Source: Entomortierella parvispora (taxonomy: Eukaryota; Mortierellomycota; Mortierellomycetes; Mortierellales; Mortierellaceae). From it: a DNA stretch of 64,000 nt. Positions 33,022 to 44,041 of this stretch are shown one piece after another. The position numbers were made by a program, and so were the translations under genes. The notes beneath the pieces are model-generated. The model did not search any database, had not been told where the DNA came from, and was given only the letters and a program-made list of their open reading frames with translations. Every line of letters begins with the position of its first letter. Position 1 is the stretch's first letter. The stretch is from positions 1,674,001-1,738,000 of the forward strand of contig OY752150.1 of NCBI GenBank assembly GCA_963573315.1, given 5' to 3'.

Positions 33022-35717
33022 TAAATAAAGCAGCAGCCCATCTAGGCCAACTCTATCACTTCTCTCCTGTTGCACAAAACCCGTCTGATTCCAGCCCGAT
33101 CACCATCCCTGTTACTATTTATTTCGAAGGTACCTCACTTTCAGTCAACGCCATGATTGATTCTGGGGTAACCATCTCCTTCGTCCACCAGAATCTTGCC
33201 AAGCAATACAATCTCCCCATTGTTCACAGACCACTCCCAATTGCTCTCGCCAATGGGTCGATACACGACTCCCACCATGCCACCCGTGTGGTCATGCAAT
33301 ACAGCCCAGACCATTTCGAAGTCCAGACATTCCAGCTCATCACGTTGGGCAACTATTCTCTAATTCTAGGAATGGATTGGTTGAGAACCCACAATCCCTC
33401 CATCAACTGGATAGAGAGGACAGTCACCCTTTCCTGCTCCCCCAAACACAATTTTTCCGCCCTGTCGCCCCTGGCTCATGCCACCCTGCCCAAGTCCATG
33501 CCCGAATTTCAAAACCAACCACGCTTCTCTGCCCCTCCTCAAGTTTCACAACCCATGCGCCCCAAGGTCACATTCACATATCCCCCTGTCAAAGCAATCC
33601 ACCCTACACGAAATCCTACCTTGCTGGACATATCTGTTGTTAGCAATGCCACTTTCTGCCAGCTTCTTAAGCAGAAAGAAACCATTGGCTACATGATGGA
33701 TGTCTCCCAGATCGAAGAATTGTCGTCTGCGACTGTCAGCGCTGATACCGAAGAGCCATCTGTCCAGCTGCCCGAAAAGTATGCAGAATACGCACAAGTC
33801 TTCTCCAAAATTAACGCTGATAAGCTTCCACCTCATCGTCCCTACGACCATGCCATCCCAATTGCCGAAGGCGCTGCAGTCCCCTTTGGTCCTGTTTACA
33901 ACCTGTCCCAGACTGAGCTCAAGGCCTTACACGAGTACATCAAAGAGAACCTCGATAAAGGGTTCATCCGCCGATCCGAGTCCCCTGCTGGGGCCCCAAT
34001 TCTTTTTGTAAAGAAAAAGGATGGCTCCCTTCGACTCTGCGTGGATTATCGAGGCTTGAATAAAGTCACCACGCCAAATCGATGCCCTCTGCCTCTGATC
34101 TCTGAGACTTTTGATCAACTTGGAAAAGCCAAGTTCTTCACCAAACTGGACATGCGCGGCGCGTATAACCTCCTGCGAATCGCTAAAGGCGATGAGTGGA
34201 AAACTGCCTTCCGATGCCGTTACGGTCATTTCGAATACCAAGTCATGCCTTTTGGGCTTATGAATGCCCCAGGGACCTTCCAAGCCTTTGTGAACGATGT
34301 GTTGCGGGACTATCTGGACGATTTCGTTGTTGTCTACCTCGATGACATTCTCATCTATTCTGAAACTCTTGAAGAGCACACTGCTCAAGTGAAGAAGGTC
34401 CTCCAGAAGCTTGAGGCTGCTGGAATAAGTTTGAAGCTTGAAAAGTGTGCTTTCGATCAACAGGAGGTTCACTTCCTTGGGTTTGTCATTGGAGTCAATG
34501 GTATCTCTATGGACCCTGCCAAGGTGGCTGCCATCCGAGATTGGGCCACCCCGAAGTCAGCCTTTGATATCCAAGTCTTCCTCGGTCTCGCCAATTTCTA
34601 CCGTCGTTTTGTCAAGAACTACTCCAAGATTGCAACCCCTCTGACATCTCTCCTCAAAAAGAACTCCAAGTTTATATGGTCCACTACTACCCAGGCCGCT
34701 TTCGACGAGCTCAAGCGTCGACTCATGTCCGATCCTATCCTCCGCCATTTTGATCCCACAAAGGGTTGTGTGATAGAACCAGATTCCTCTGACTACGCCT
34801 TGGGTGCTGTCTGCAGTCAGTACGACGACGAAGGACTGCTCCATCCTATTGCTTACTATTCCAGAAAGCTACTCCCCGCCGAGATGAATTACCAGATCTA
34901 TGACAAGGAGCTCCTTGCTATCGTGTGCGCTTTCAAACACTGGCGACACTACTTGGAGTTCTCTGCCTCCACCACTGAAGTCCTTACGGACCACCGCAAC
35001 CTGGAATATTTTACAACCAGCCGTCGCCAAGTCCGTTGGTCCGAAATTCTCTCTGACTACAACTTCATCATCAAATTCCGTCCCGGAGCCCTCAATGGTG
35101 CTGCAGATGCCTTGTCTCGGAGAGACAAACCTGAAGGGGAGGGTACAGCCCGCTTGGACAAGACAGCCATGACCTTGCTCCCTCCAATTCATTTTTTGAA
35201 CAATATCCAAGTCCTGCCACTTCAGCCAGAAAGTCAAGCTATTCAAGATAAGATTCGACAGCTGCTCCCAACCGATTCTACTTTTGGCCCACTCTTCCTC
35301 GAGAACTCTGACAACCAAGACCCGCAAAGCCGCTATACGGTTCAAGACAACCTTCTCTTATATGATGGCCTTGTCTGTGTCCCGGATAACCAAGAGCTCA
35401 AACGAATGATACTCCAAGAGTGCCACGACTCACCCATGGCTGGCCATTTTGGGATCACCAAGACTTTTGATCTTGTCTCGCGCACCTTCCACTGGCCTGG
35501 AATGCGCAAGTACATCATGGACTATGTTGGTGGCTGTGATATCTGCCAACGCAGCAAATCTAGTAACCACAAGCCCTACGGTCTCCTCCAGCCCTTGCCC
35601 ATCGCAGACCGCCCTTGGGCCTCAATTTCGGTGGACTTCATTACCCAGCTCCCAGAATCGAATGGTTTCAGTGCAATTTGTGTCTTTGTTGACCGTTTCA
35701 CAAAAATGGCACATTTC
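33022..35717 (+). pseudogene. Element C Pol, truncated in the integrase
   Basis: One open frame carries protease (MIDSGVTISFVHQNL), RT (FTKLDMRGAYNLLRI, VVVYLDDILIYSE), RNase H (EVLTDHRNLEYFT) and integrase zinc finger (HDSPMAGHFG ... CDICQRSK), then the first catalytic aspartate region (SVDFITQLPE) and FVDRFTKMAHF. At that point the sequence switches to an LTR of family D. The integrase continues, in frame and in sequence, at 48449 on the minus strand (APTTDNVDAERTVQ). The gene is therefore intact up to its breakpoint, with no stops in about 900 codons. Confidence 0.88.
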
Positions 35718-35954
35718 TGCAACAGAAGATTAGCTACGCTCCAAAACTACACTCCAAAACTACACTCCAAACAATACCATCATAGCCACCACAGCCACAC
35801 AGCCACACAGACGTATATATATACCCCCATCCCCCCTACATAATAAACATCATTCGTTCTCCCAACTCTACCTCTTCCCCTGTCCCTGTCCCTGGTCCTT
35901 ATCCCTGTCCCCTCTCCCGGTCTCTCCCTTGCATTCCCCTCTGTGCCTATTACA
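35718..35954 (+). repeat. LTR of family D at the break in element C
   Basis: 237 bp, TGCAACAGAAG ... CCTATTACA, in the same sense as coding family-D elements. Left flank is ATTTC of element C. The right flank (CACAC) is not a duplication, so this is a recombined or rearranged junction. Contains a TATATATA tract near 35814. Confidence 0.88.
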
Positions 35955-37507
35955 CACACATACAGAAAGAAGGATTTGTGGATTTCTCGAAGGTATTTTG
36001 CGACTCCATTATCTTTTGGGGTCTTTACAACGGCAAACAGGAAAAATCTAAAGGAACCGTTATTGGAAAATACATCGCAGAGTTGCGCCTCATATTCGAA
36101 GAATCTTCGCTTGATATGGAATCTGTCAAGTTAACACAAACATACCCTCTTCGCGGTAACGATCCGCGATCAACCATACACCGCACATTATATTGCCATC
36201 AAGGTGTCGCTGGATTATTGTCATGTGGGAACAACGGTGCGCACGCTGAAAGAGATACAAAAACGGCTGGCTAAACAGTGCATTGTTCTCCATGATGTGG
36301 ACTTTACACAGGATTGTGGGAATATTACAATGCGACCCCAATTGGAACATCACATCCGCGAGAACAAGGCTGGACATATCATCGACAACCGTAGAAAATG
36401 TGGTGATAATTGCGTTTCTTGGATGGGAAACGAAGAATGCACGAAAGACATCAGGTTCAAGGTATACAATAAATTCGTACAACAGCTGGAGAGTGCAGAA
36501 GTACGGAAGAGTCTTGGATCCCGAATGGAAAATCTGGTGGAGAAAGATGGAAAGTTTGCGCGACATCTAGAACGGTACAAAGAATGCGGGTATTCTCGAA
36601 TGGAGTTGACCTTCTATGGATCTGAAGTATTGTCGGCCTCGGAGTATCGAGAGCACATGAAGAATACAAGGGAAATGTTGGATTCATGCGCGACATACGA
36701 ATGCTCCCATGAAAGCCAATGGCGCCAAAGAGCACAACTCATCCAGTCGATGGTAACGGTATATATTCCGAAATTAAGAACATTTGCGTATTGCCATTGG
36801 TGGAATTCGGTCACCTCTAAGAAATATGGACACATGTGGAAACACGTAGACAGAAAGCTGGTTCCAACTCTACTTGCGAACTATTCTTTCAACGATCGAC
36901 CAACTCACCATTTCGAGGCAGATATTGTGGACGATGATCATGTAGTTATCACAGGACAAACTACATATCAGCGTGTTGCTGGATCCACGGCCTGACAATG
37001 GTCGCTGGAGGACACAAAGGAATGTTCCCATCACGCCAATCGCAAGGCTACAAAGTCCATAAGTTCAGCGATGTCGGAATCATCGAGGTCGACAATATCT
37101 CGATTGGGTGGCCCAAAAAGAAGATCGACAAACGTAATGCGCCGATTGCTCAAATCACAGAACATATCGGCGTTGATGATGGCTTTGTTCGAAATCTCAA
37201 GTCCATTCGCAGCTCGTCATACACGGCAGGTTACAATGTGCTTCTTCCAGGAGTCCAATACACTGTTCACGCAGCTGGAATGTCGCGCTACAGAGGGAAT
37301 AGGGAATGGTTCTTCATCACGGAATGCGGCCTTAGAGTCCGTGCTGGAATGTCGTGGCGAAAAGTCTGGAGCTCGTGGAGAAGACGGTTTCTTGGAGAGG
37401 ATTACAAAAGTAGTGCAGTTGATGGGGTTAAACGCATGGTATTTATTGCTCTAAGACCAAAACGAAGTCACGGGAACAAAGACATGCAGTGCGAGCTGGT
37501 GGACTAG
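35955..37507 (+). pseudogene. Unassigned selfish-element protein (possible replication/nicking protein)
   Basis: Several frames must be joined. 35966-36130 reads DFSKVFCDSIIFWGLYNGK. A shift leads to the main frame, about 36150-36995, containing HYIAIKVSLDYCHVG, an acidic motif HDVDFTQDCGN, AGHIIDNRRKCGDNC, and ECGYSRMELTFYGSE. After a stop at 36993 a third frame (36998-37507) carries EVDNISIGWPKKKIDKR and a basic, Trp-rich C-terminus. The DxDxTxD motif followed by a 'sRmEltfYg' strand reminds me of rolling-circle replication initiators, but there is no clear HUH motif, and I do not assign it. It converges on the DDE transposase gene with 20 bp between stops, so both probably belong to one element. 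The N-terminus is cut by the family-D LTR. Confidence 0.45.
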
Positions 37508-37527
37508 GTTTTTAAAAACTTACACAC

Positions 37528-38965
37528 TTACATGCTCTCATCTTCATCGCCATTGTTCTCTTCGACTTGGATGCCCAAGAATTGCTGCTGTATTTTAAGC
37601 ATTTCATCGCCGTATTCCAGTTTATTTTGTACAGTGTACGTTTCTGTCAAGTCTGGGATAATCTTCTTATCGGTGGGATAGTCGAAGTTCTCCTCCATCC
37701 AAGCTCTGTGATGTGGCAATTCCTGCAGGCAGCAGACACAATCGTAAACCCATGTTGAACTCTCGTTTACTGTCAACGCGAACGGGATCTTTGTTGTTGT
37801 GTTTACTAAACGCCGTCCCAAGTTCAGAGAATGTACTTTCCACCATGGATCGGAAACTGCTTCTTCCTGATGCAGTTGCTGAAGACGCTTCTTCCGTATA
37901 GGAAAGCAAAAGTTGGCAAGTGTCAGTGGGTTATCCTGTTCAAGGACATTACCGATATGCTGCGTATATCCGCCGTCAAGACCTACACAATCTGCATTTG
38001 CGATAAGTTTGCCAATCTCCATCTTCTCTAGCATTGTTCCATCGTTGTTGTCTTTGCATGAATGCGATTTGGAAACAAAGAGTACCATCCCGTTGATATC
38101 TATGCAGACTTGTGTTCGTAAACCAGATTTGCGCAGTTTGTAGGAATACATGTCGATCTTGTTATCACCTGCGTAAGTTGCGCGAGAATCGTGGCCATCG
38201 AGAAGCAACGTGATATGCTTGAATAACGGAGGATTCTTCCAGTTGGCACATCGCACCCGAATCATGGGTGTAGAGAACATGTTTTCCAACTTTTCCGTGA
38301 TGAACTTGTCAAACAGGGCTTTCTCCGTCTTGAAAAAAGCGGCGTACAACTCATAGAACGACGTCCATGGCATAAACTGGGACATAGAGTCCATTGTATG
38401 GCCGGCGACGAAATAATACAGAAACGTAATCCCTTTGTCTAAAGCTTTATATGGACCAGGGAAGTAAAACTTGCTCCAGATAACCGACAGAAAGAAAAAC
38501 ACAGGGATAGCTCCAAGTCGACGCATCAGCACATCCTTCATACGCTGTACATCGTGGATTTGTTTCATCTCCGACCTGTGGTACTTTTTTGTCTTTGGAT
38601 AAAGCGGCCACGGTGCATCAAGAAATTTCCATTCCTTATCGAGAAGCTGCACAATGCAATCATGAATTTCTTTCGGGGGTCTTCGTTGGACATGTTGGAG
38701 TTTGCTAAGGTATTTCTATTGAGAAAAAGAGCTATATTTTCAGTACTTCCAGGTTAATAGTGCTACAGAAGAACCATTGGGGATTTGGATATATACATCT
38801 CCCACGCATTGTTTGGAGAATCCCCTCGCCAGGAGCGGAGTTACTCCCTCCAAATTCCCTCTGAATATCGTGGCATAGAAAACTCCCATAGATCTTGAGA
38901 AAGAACCCAAACATATTATCTTTTGTCGGCAATTCCATCCGATACATCTTTTTTATCTTTGCCAT
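37528..38965 (-). pseudogene. DDE transposase (DDE_Tnp_4, Harbinger/IS5-like)
   Basis: Exon 1 (38965-38747) reads MAKIKKMYRMELPTKDNMFG and ends FFCSTINLE. A 31-bp GT...AG segment (38746-38716) restores the frame into KYLSKLQHVQRR and the main body. Catalytic motifs: first Asp in LLLDGHDSRATYAG, second in CVGLDGGYTQ. The third, the FRSMVESTFSELG glutamate, is read only in another frame (about 37880-37740); the body frame resumes at LPHHRAWMEENFDYP. Two compensating indels therefore remove the catalytic Glu from the main frame. The protein cuts and joins DNA during transposition in intact relatives. No terminal inverted repeats were found around it. Confidence 0.7.
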
Positions 38966-38982
38966 CTCTAGTTTCCCTACGA

Positions 38983-41781
38983 TTATACGAATCTTGAGGA
39001 CTCGCCTTTCTTCCTTCCCGTTATTTTGGTCATCCTTCGCACTTCGTACTCTTCTTCGCCGTCGATGAGAGTAGGGTCTGGTGGTGCAGCTACTCGAGTT
39101 CCCAGTGATTCCGGTGATGGCAAGTAAGGTCGAAGCACGTCAACGTGGAAGACATCATGGATCTTGTAGAAGGGTGGCAACTCGACACGGAAGGAGACTG
39201 GGGTGTGCTGTTCCAAAAGTGTGAACGGGCCAAGATACTGCGGTCGCAATTTGTCCGCTGGTCTGACACTATCGGCCGGGATCGTGTCGCACACACAGCC
39301 TCGTATCACATGATCCACCCCGCCAGCGGTCGTACACAGTCGCTCTCATTTGATCTTGTTTGTTTGTTGCCTCTTTGCCACCACAATACATGGTGGCAAA
39401 CCCCCAGGCACACAAGCATGCTCGTTTGACGCATGCTCCTTCCTTCTTGTAATATAAATAGTCAGTCCCTTTTAGATAGTTTAGTTCTTTACCTAGTAAC
39501 TTGAATACATTCCCTAAAACACCTTGAACCCTCTCCCCGCCTTGATCCTCCTTCACCCCACCCCGCCTTACCTTGCCCTTGGAAAGATCATTCCCCCTTT
39601 GACCTGCCTAGTCGTGATTCTTGAACGTGTGATCGCGTCGTCTTCTGTTCGCATGTTCCTCCTGATGATCTTGGGCGCGCTGAGCAAGGATGAGCGTCGT
39701 TGCCTGATCGTTGAGGAAAGTGTCGACGGTGGGCACTGAAGAATTGGGGATGCTGAGAAGGGCTGCTGGAAGACGAGGGTGCTGTCCGCTGTTTAGGAAG
39801 AACGGTGAATATCCAGTGGAAGCGTTGACGGCATTGTTGTAGGCGAAATCCAGTGACGGAAGAAGCTGATCCCAGTTAGACTGTTTGTTGTCAATAAAAG
39901 CCCGCAGCATGGTCTTCAATGTCTTGTTCATAACCTCGGTCTATCCATCCGTCTGTGGGTGGTAGGCTGTGGATAGTGCCAACTTCACATCCAATAATCG
40001 GTGCAATTCCTGCCAGAACCTGCTGGTAAATCCGTGCAGCTTAAAGATGTTGTGGCGGAGGTGGTGCTAGGAACAAAGTATCGTTGAGCTGGAATAGGAA
40101 GAGGTTGCAAAAGTCCTGCAGGTCGCTCCTGTGATCCTTTGTTCCTCTGACATTTCTCACAGGTGGCAACATACGTCTTAGTATCCTTAGCGATGTGCGG
40201 CCAATACACGAAACGACGCAAGTTGTCGTAAGTCTTCTGAAATCCAAAGTGTCCTGCTATGGCAGAGTCGTGGGCGTCGTGCAAGAGGGCGAGACGGACA
40301 GGAGAGTGTCTAGGAATCGTCAATGTGGTGGTCCCGTGCCGAGTGAAGTAGAGAACGTCGTTTTCGTTGGCCACTTTCCCGTTCTGGCAGTCCTTGTAGA
40401 TGGGTCCAAGGCGAGGGTCGTTGTTGTAGTCCTGAACCAGCTGGTCTCGCACGTTGGAGGAAAGAGCAAGAATGAGGTTGTGGAGTTCAACAGGGTCGAG
40501 AGTGAGGTTGTGGAGTTCGACAGGGTCGGGGTCGCGGTAGTCCGGTCGTCGAGAGAGGGCGTCTGGCACATTGTTGTCGACTCCACGCTTGTACTTGAAG
40601 TCAAAGTCGTATTCCTGGAGCAACTCCATCCAGCGGGCCTGTCGACGAGTGAGTTTGGGCTGCGTGGGAGAATGACGTAGTGTGTCATGGTCGGTGTTGA
40701 CAGTGAACTTGGTGCCATCGAGGTAGTAGCGCCAGGTGCGAAGGGCGTGGATGACAGCTAACAGCTCCTGCTCGTGGGTGGGGTAGTTCCATTCGGCTGA
40801 CTGCATCTTCCTGAATGCGATGGGACCCCCCCGGGCGAACCCGGATGCATCTGTGTCGACGATGGTGGCGAGGTCAGGGTCGAAGATGCGGAGGACGGGG
40901 GCGGAGCAGATGGCTTGTTTGACCGTTTGCTGGTCGTCGTTCCATGTGAAAGGAGTGTTGTTGCCGAGGAGGGAGGAAAGAGGGAGGGCAATCTTTGCAA
41001 AGCTGGATATGTACTGTTGATAAAACTGCGCAAGCCCCATGCTCTTGGGTGTGGGCACTTGCTCAGCTTCGCGTACAGACCGTTCTTGCGGAGGAGAGCC
41101 AGGACACTTCGGAGATGCTGTAGGTGCTCTGCCTTGGTCTTGGAGTAGATCAACAGATCGTCGAGGTAAGACTGGGTACATCATATTGGAGAACGAAGCA
41201 GGCGCGTTAGTGAGACCGAAGGGAACAACGTTGAATTCAAAATGACCATAGCGACAACGGAAAGCAGTTTTGTGGGTGTGCGGCTCAAAGATACGCTGTT
41301 GGTGATAACCCGACAGGAGGTCCAGCTTGGAGAAGTAGCGCGCACCGCGGAAGCGGTCGAGCAGTTCGTCGATACGGGGTAGTGGGTGTCTGTTTTTCCG
41401 AGTGATCTTGTTGAGTCCGCGGTAGTCAACACACATGCTTACGCACGAAAAGGACGGGGGCACCATATGGAGAAGTACTGGGCTTGATAAAGCCGGCCTT
41501 CAGCAATTGATCCAGTTGTTTGCGAAGTTCGCCAAGCTCGCGGTGGGGTCAGTTTCAGTCTTCATAGCATCGCCTCGGTCTGGGGGTAATCCATCTGGAA
41601 GCTTCTCAGGAAACACATCGGCGAACTCGTCCATGACGATGGACCGCACCTCTGGGGTCATGTCTGGAACTACACGTGCTTTCTCAGAATCGTTAGTTTC
41701 TTCAGAGGGTTCAGGAGTGTTGCGAATCAGGGCAAGGAACACGTCGGAGGCAGGAATGGTTGCCATCGCGTGAAAGTGCAC
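38983..41781 (-). pseudogene. Ty3/gypsy family E Pol, decayed copy 1
   Basis: Minus-strand pieces from right to left: protease-RT linker (SIVMDEFADVFPEKLPDGLPP, 41781-41500); RT ([35 protein letters not shown]); a deletion/frameshift region around the YVDDL site; RNase H (FTVNTDHDTLRHSP); integrase zinc finger (HDSAIAGHFG ... CEKCQRNK); integrase core remnants and NNAVNASTGYSPFFL; and a GPF segment. Breaks include a frameshift at the RT active site (active-site residues fall in another frame near 41150), stops near 39940, and a family-C LTR at 39285. The chromodomain (EEEYEVRRMTKITG) stops abruptly at about 38990 next to the DDE element. Dead copy. Confidence 0.8.
39285..39620 (+). repeat. 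Solo LTR of family C in family E integrase
   Basis: Starts TGTCGCACACACAG and follows the 342-bp LTR C to GTGATTCT, but the last bases (CGACA) are missing and sequence continues TGAACGTG. The E integrase reads DTIPADSV on one side and RRRRDHTF on the other, so it is an insertion with a small end deletion; no perfect target duplication remains. Confidence 0.8.
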
Positions 41782-41860
41782 GTGAGTGAGAAGGAGACCT
41801 TTTGAACGCGATTGGATGTTGTCGGCTTTGAACCCGCGACAGTTCCCAGACGTTGGTGCG

Positions 41861-42790
41861 TCAGTTAATGTTAGGATTAACTTTGGAGTAGTCGCCGCGA
41901 TCGATGGGAACAGTGTGTGATGTGATTGAGGAAGAGCCGTTGGGAAGGAGGATAGGGATAGGCAAGCATTGTTTTCGATCGAGTTGGTGTCGTTTCTGGA
42001 AGGATGAGCTTATAATGTTACCTTCTGCACCAGGACGACCGTTGATTGATCCAATGAAGGTGAGCAGTTGGTTCTCCGCCTTTTGGACAGTGAATTGGTG
42101 TAGGCGAATCGCATGACGCTTCAACTTCTTCAGCTGGCTTTTGGACGGAGGTGCACTAGGTGCCAGCGGAACAGCGAGAGGGTCCGGTTCATCTGTAACA
42201 GGGTTTGTGGTTTGGTTTTGGTCCGAAGGATCAACCAGGGCATCGGAGCACTCTTGTCATAAAGAGGTACAGTATCGGCAGCTAGGGTCCGGACCGACCT
42301 TAGTTGCCGGAGGCATTTCCCGAAGGGGATCCACCCTCGTTAGCAAATGAAACGTGGTTGATAGATCGGCCAGAAGTGGTCGAGAACGAGGGGCAATTGG
42401 AAGTTATGTGGCCAGCGTTGTGTTTACGGCAGCGAAAGCATCCATTCGTAGCCATGAGGCGTCGGCGCTCCTCATGTGTTAGTTTACCAAGGCTAGAGCG
42501 ACTATTATGGTTGCTGTTCCTCTGCAGATTATTAACCTGCAAGGTAAGGTTCGCGATTGCCGTCATCATGGCGGCCATTGGGTCGTAGGTGGTGTGGGTC
42601 GCTGCTGATACCTTACCGGCGTGTTTCGAACCATTTCCACTTGTTTTTTCAGGTGGCCGCTTGCCGGCTCCAAAGTAACGGGTTCATCATTCACATCATC
42701 TACTTCCATGTGAGAATCTTCTTCTGGTGTGTCTTCGCCTGCCTGGGTGGACGCACCCACTTGCAACAGTATACGATACGGTGACATCAC
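41861..42790 (-). pseudogene. Family E protease and Gag C-terminus, copy 1
   Basis: Right to left: an acidic linker (VGASTQAGEDTPEEDSHMEV), then after a frameshift a helix (MMTAIANLTLQVNNLQRN) and a CCHC knuckle (CFRCRKHNAGHITSNC), then the protease region with GAEGNIISSSF. Where the catalytic Asp-Ser-Gly should be, the frame reads GRPGAEGN, so the active site is lost. The N-terminal capsid part is missing; at about 42800 unrelated plus-strand gag sequence begins. Confidence 0.65.
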
Positions 42791-42841
42791 ACGATCCGCA
42801 CCTTTATAATAAAACTCACTTCTTGTCTCCCTAAGTTCCCA

Positions 42842-43457
42842 GTGTTCCTATTGCATGGTAGCAAAGGCCGACCTCGCCCCCTCGTTATTCCCAGACAAAC
42901 CCCTACCCCTTCACCCTTGCCCTCCACTGACTCACTCGACTCCACTACCGCCCTCGAGCTAGCTCCCACCATGTCCACCCCTGAACAGGCCACCGCACAA
43001 GTGGTTTACATCCAACCTTCGCACAAGTTTCCGCCTCCTGAACGCTTCGCGGGTTCCCATGACGGTTTTTCTTGTCTCGCCTGGTTACAGTCAGTCCGAT
43101 TTTACGTTGAAGCCATCAAAGCTCCCATCCTCTGGTGGCATCAAGGCCAGTGAGGAATTCGAGCTTTTCGAAACTGGCCTCCGCACTATGTTTCTTCCCG
43201 AGAGTTTCCTCGACACTGTCCGTGTCCGGCTGTACTCTGTGAAACTGACCACAACTGTCCCCGCCCTGATCCAAGAAATGAGAATGTGCATGGACATTTT
43301 GCATCCTAACCCCTCAATCGACACGCGTAAAGAACTCGAACTCGCCGCCATATTCAGCACTCCCAGCCGGCTTACAGGAAATGCTCCAAGCTTTCCTAAT
43401 CGCCAACCCACTTGGAACAAATTCTGCAACGCCGCCATCCCAAAATCCGTAAAGTAG
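42842..43457 (+). pseudogene. Ty3 Gag capsid fragment, plus strand
   Basis: Two frames joined near 43120 give YIQPSHKFPPPERFAGSHDG, LAWLQSVRFYVEAIKAP, then FELFETGLRTMFLPESF and RVRLYSVKLTTTVPALIQEM, a Retrotrans_gag-like pattern ('W...v..yf', 'F...f...f.p......r..l..l'). No zinc knuckle follows. It is an isolated, frameshifted fragment, possibly of a family-E relative in opposite orientation. Confidence 0.5.
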
Positions 43458-43735
43458 GCTCCGATAACGTCCAAGCAGTGCACAACTCTCTCGCCACGAC
43501 CCACGCACCCACGCCCAGAAAGCTGAACAGAAGGCTGAACTTGCGAAATTGATGAAGACATCGCCAGAAGCACGGAAGCGGCAAAGTTAACAGAGACAAG
43601 ATCGACGAGCATCACGACAATTACAGGTGCTTTGGTTGCGACGGGTGCCAAGACGTCTGATGAATCTGAGATCAAGTTGACGACTGACATCCCGCGTTAC
43701 CATTGAATGGTGGATCCCGCCGATTGACCCAAAGT

Positions 43736-44041
43736 CGTCGGGACCGATCATGAACAATGTCAGGATGTTCTTACATGAATTTCGCAACATATGCCAGTTG
43801 AAGTATGGAATCGCAGGATTCCAAAAGATCGCCCTCCGATTGTTGTCGCTGGCAAACCTGGATCGAAAGGCAACATGGGACTGGCAACGGTGTGAGCAAG
43901 AATTCGTTGACGCTGCACTCACTCCACTGGAGAAAGTTTCAAGGAGTTTGGATACCGTTTGAGACGCTTGGTCGAAGTGTATTGCCAAAGCACGCCGACG
44001 TGGCCCAGACACTGCGCATGTCAATTCCCTCGTTGACGCTT
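43736..44041 (+). pseudogene. B/F-like Gag fragment
   Basis: The frame reads MNNVRMFLHEFRNICQLKYG, then WDWQRCEQEFVDAALTPLEK and, after a shift, ADVAQTLRMSIPSLTL. This parallels the Gag of element F (FISCAFTPLEK ... ADITETLRTSIPSLTL). It is cut at 44041 by an LTR of family A. Confidence 0.65.

Larger units (their letters stand above)
31408..35717 (+). mobile_element. Ty3/gypsy element C, 5' half
   Basis: Starts with a 342-bp LTR (31408-31749), followed by gag and pol on the plus strand. It stops inside the integrase core at 35717, exactly at ATTTC next to an LTR of family D. The missing 3' half lies at 46527-48454 on the minus strand, beginning with the same ATTTC (plus-strand GAAAT, 48450-48454). 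Its 3' LTR at 46527-46868 matches the 5' LTR in length and sequence. Confidence 0.85.

Noticed and set aside
35966-37507. Calling the unassigned protein a Replitron or CRESS-type Rep
   Set aside because: No readable HUH motif, no catalytic Tyr context and no helicase; the resemblance is only in spacing of acidic and hydrophobic blocks.
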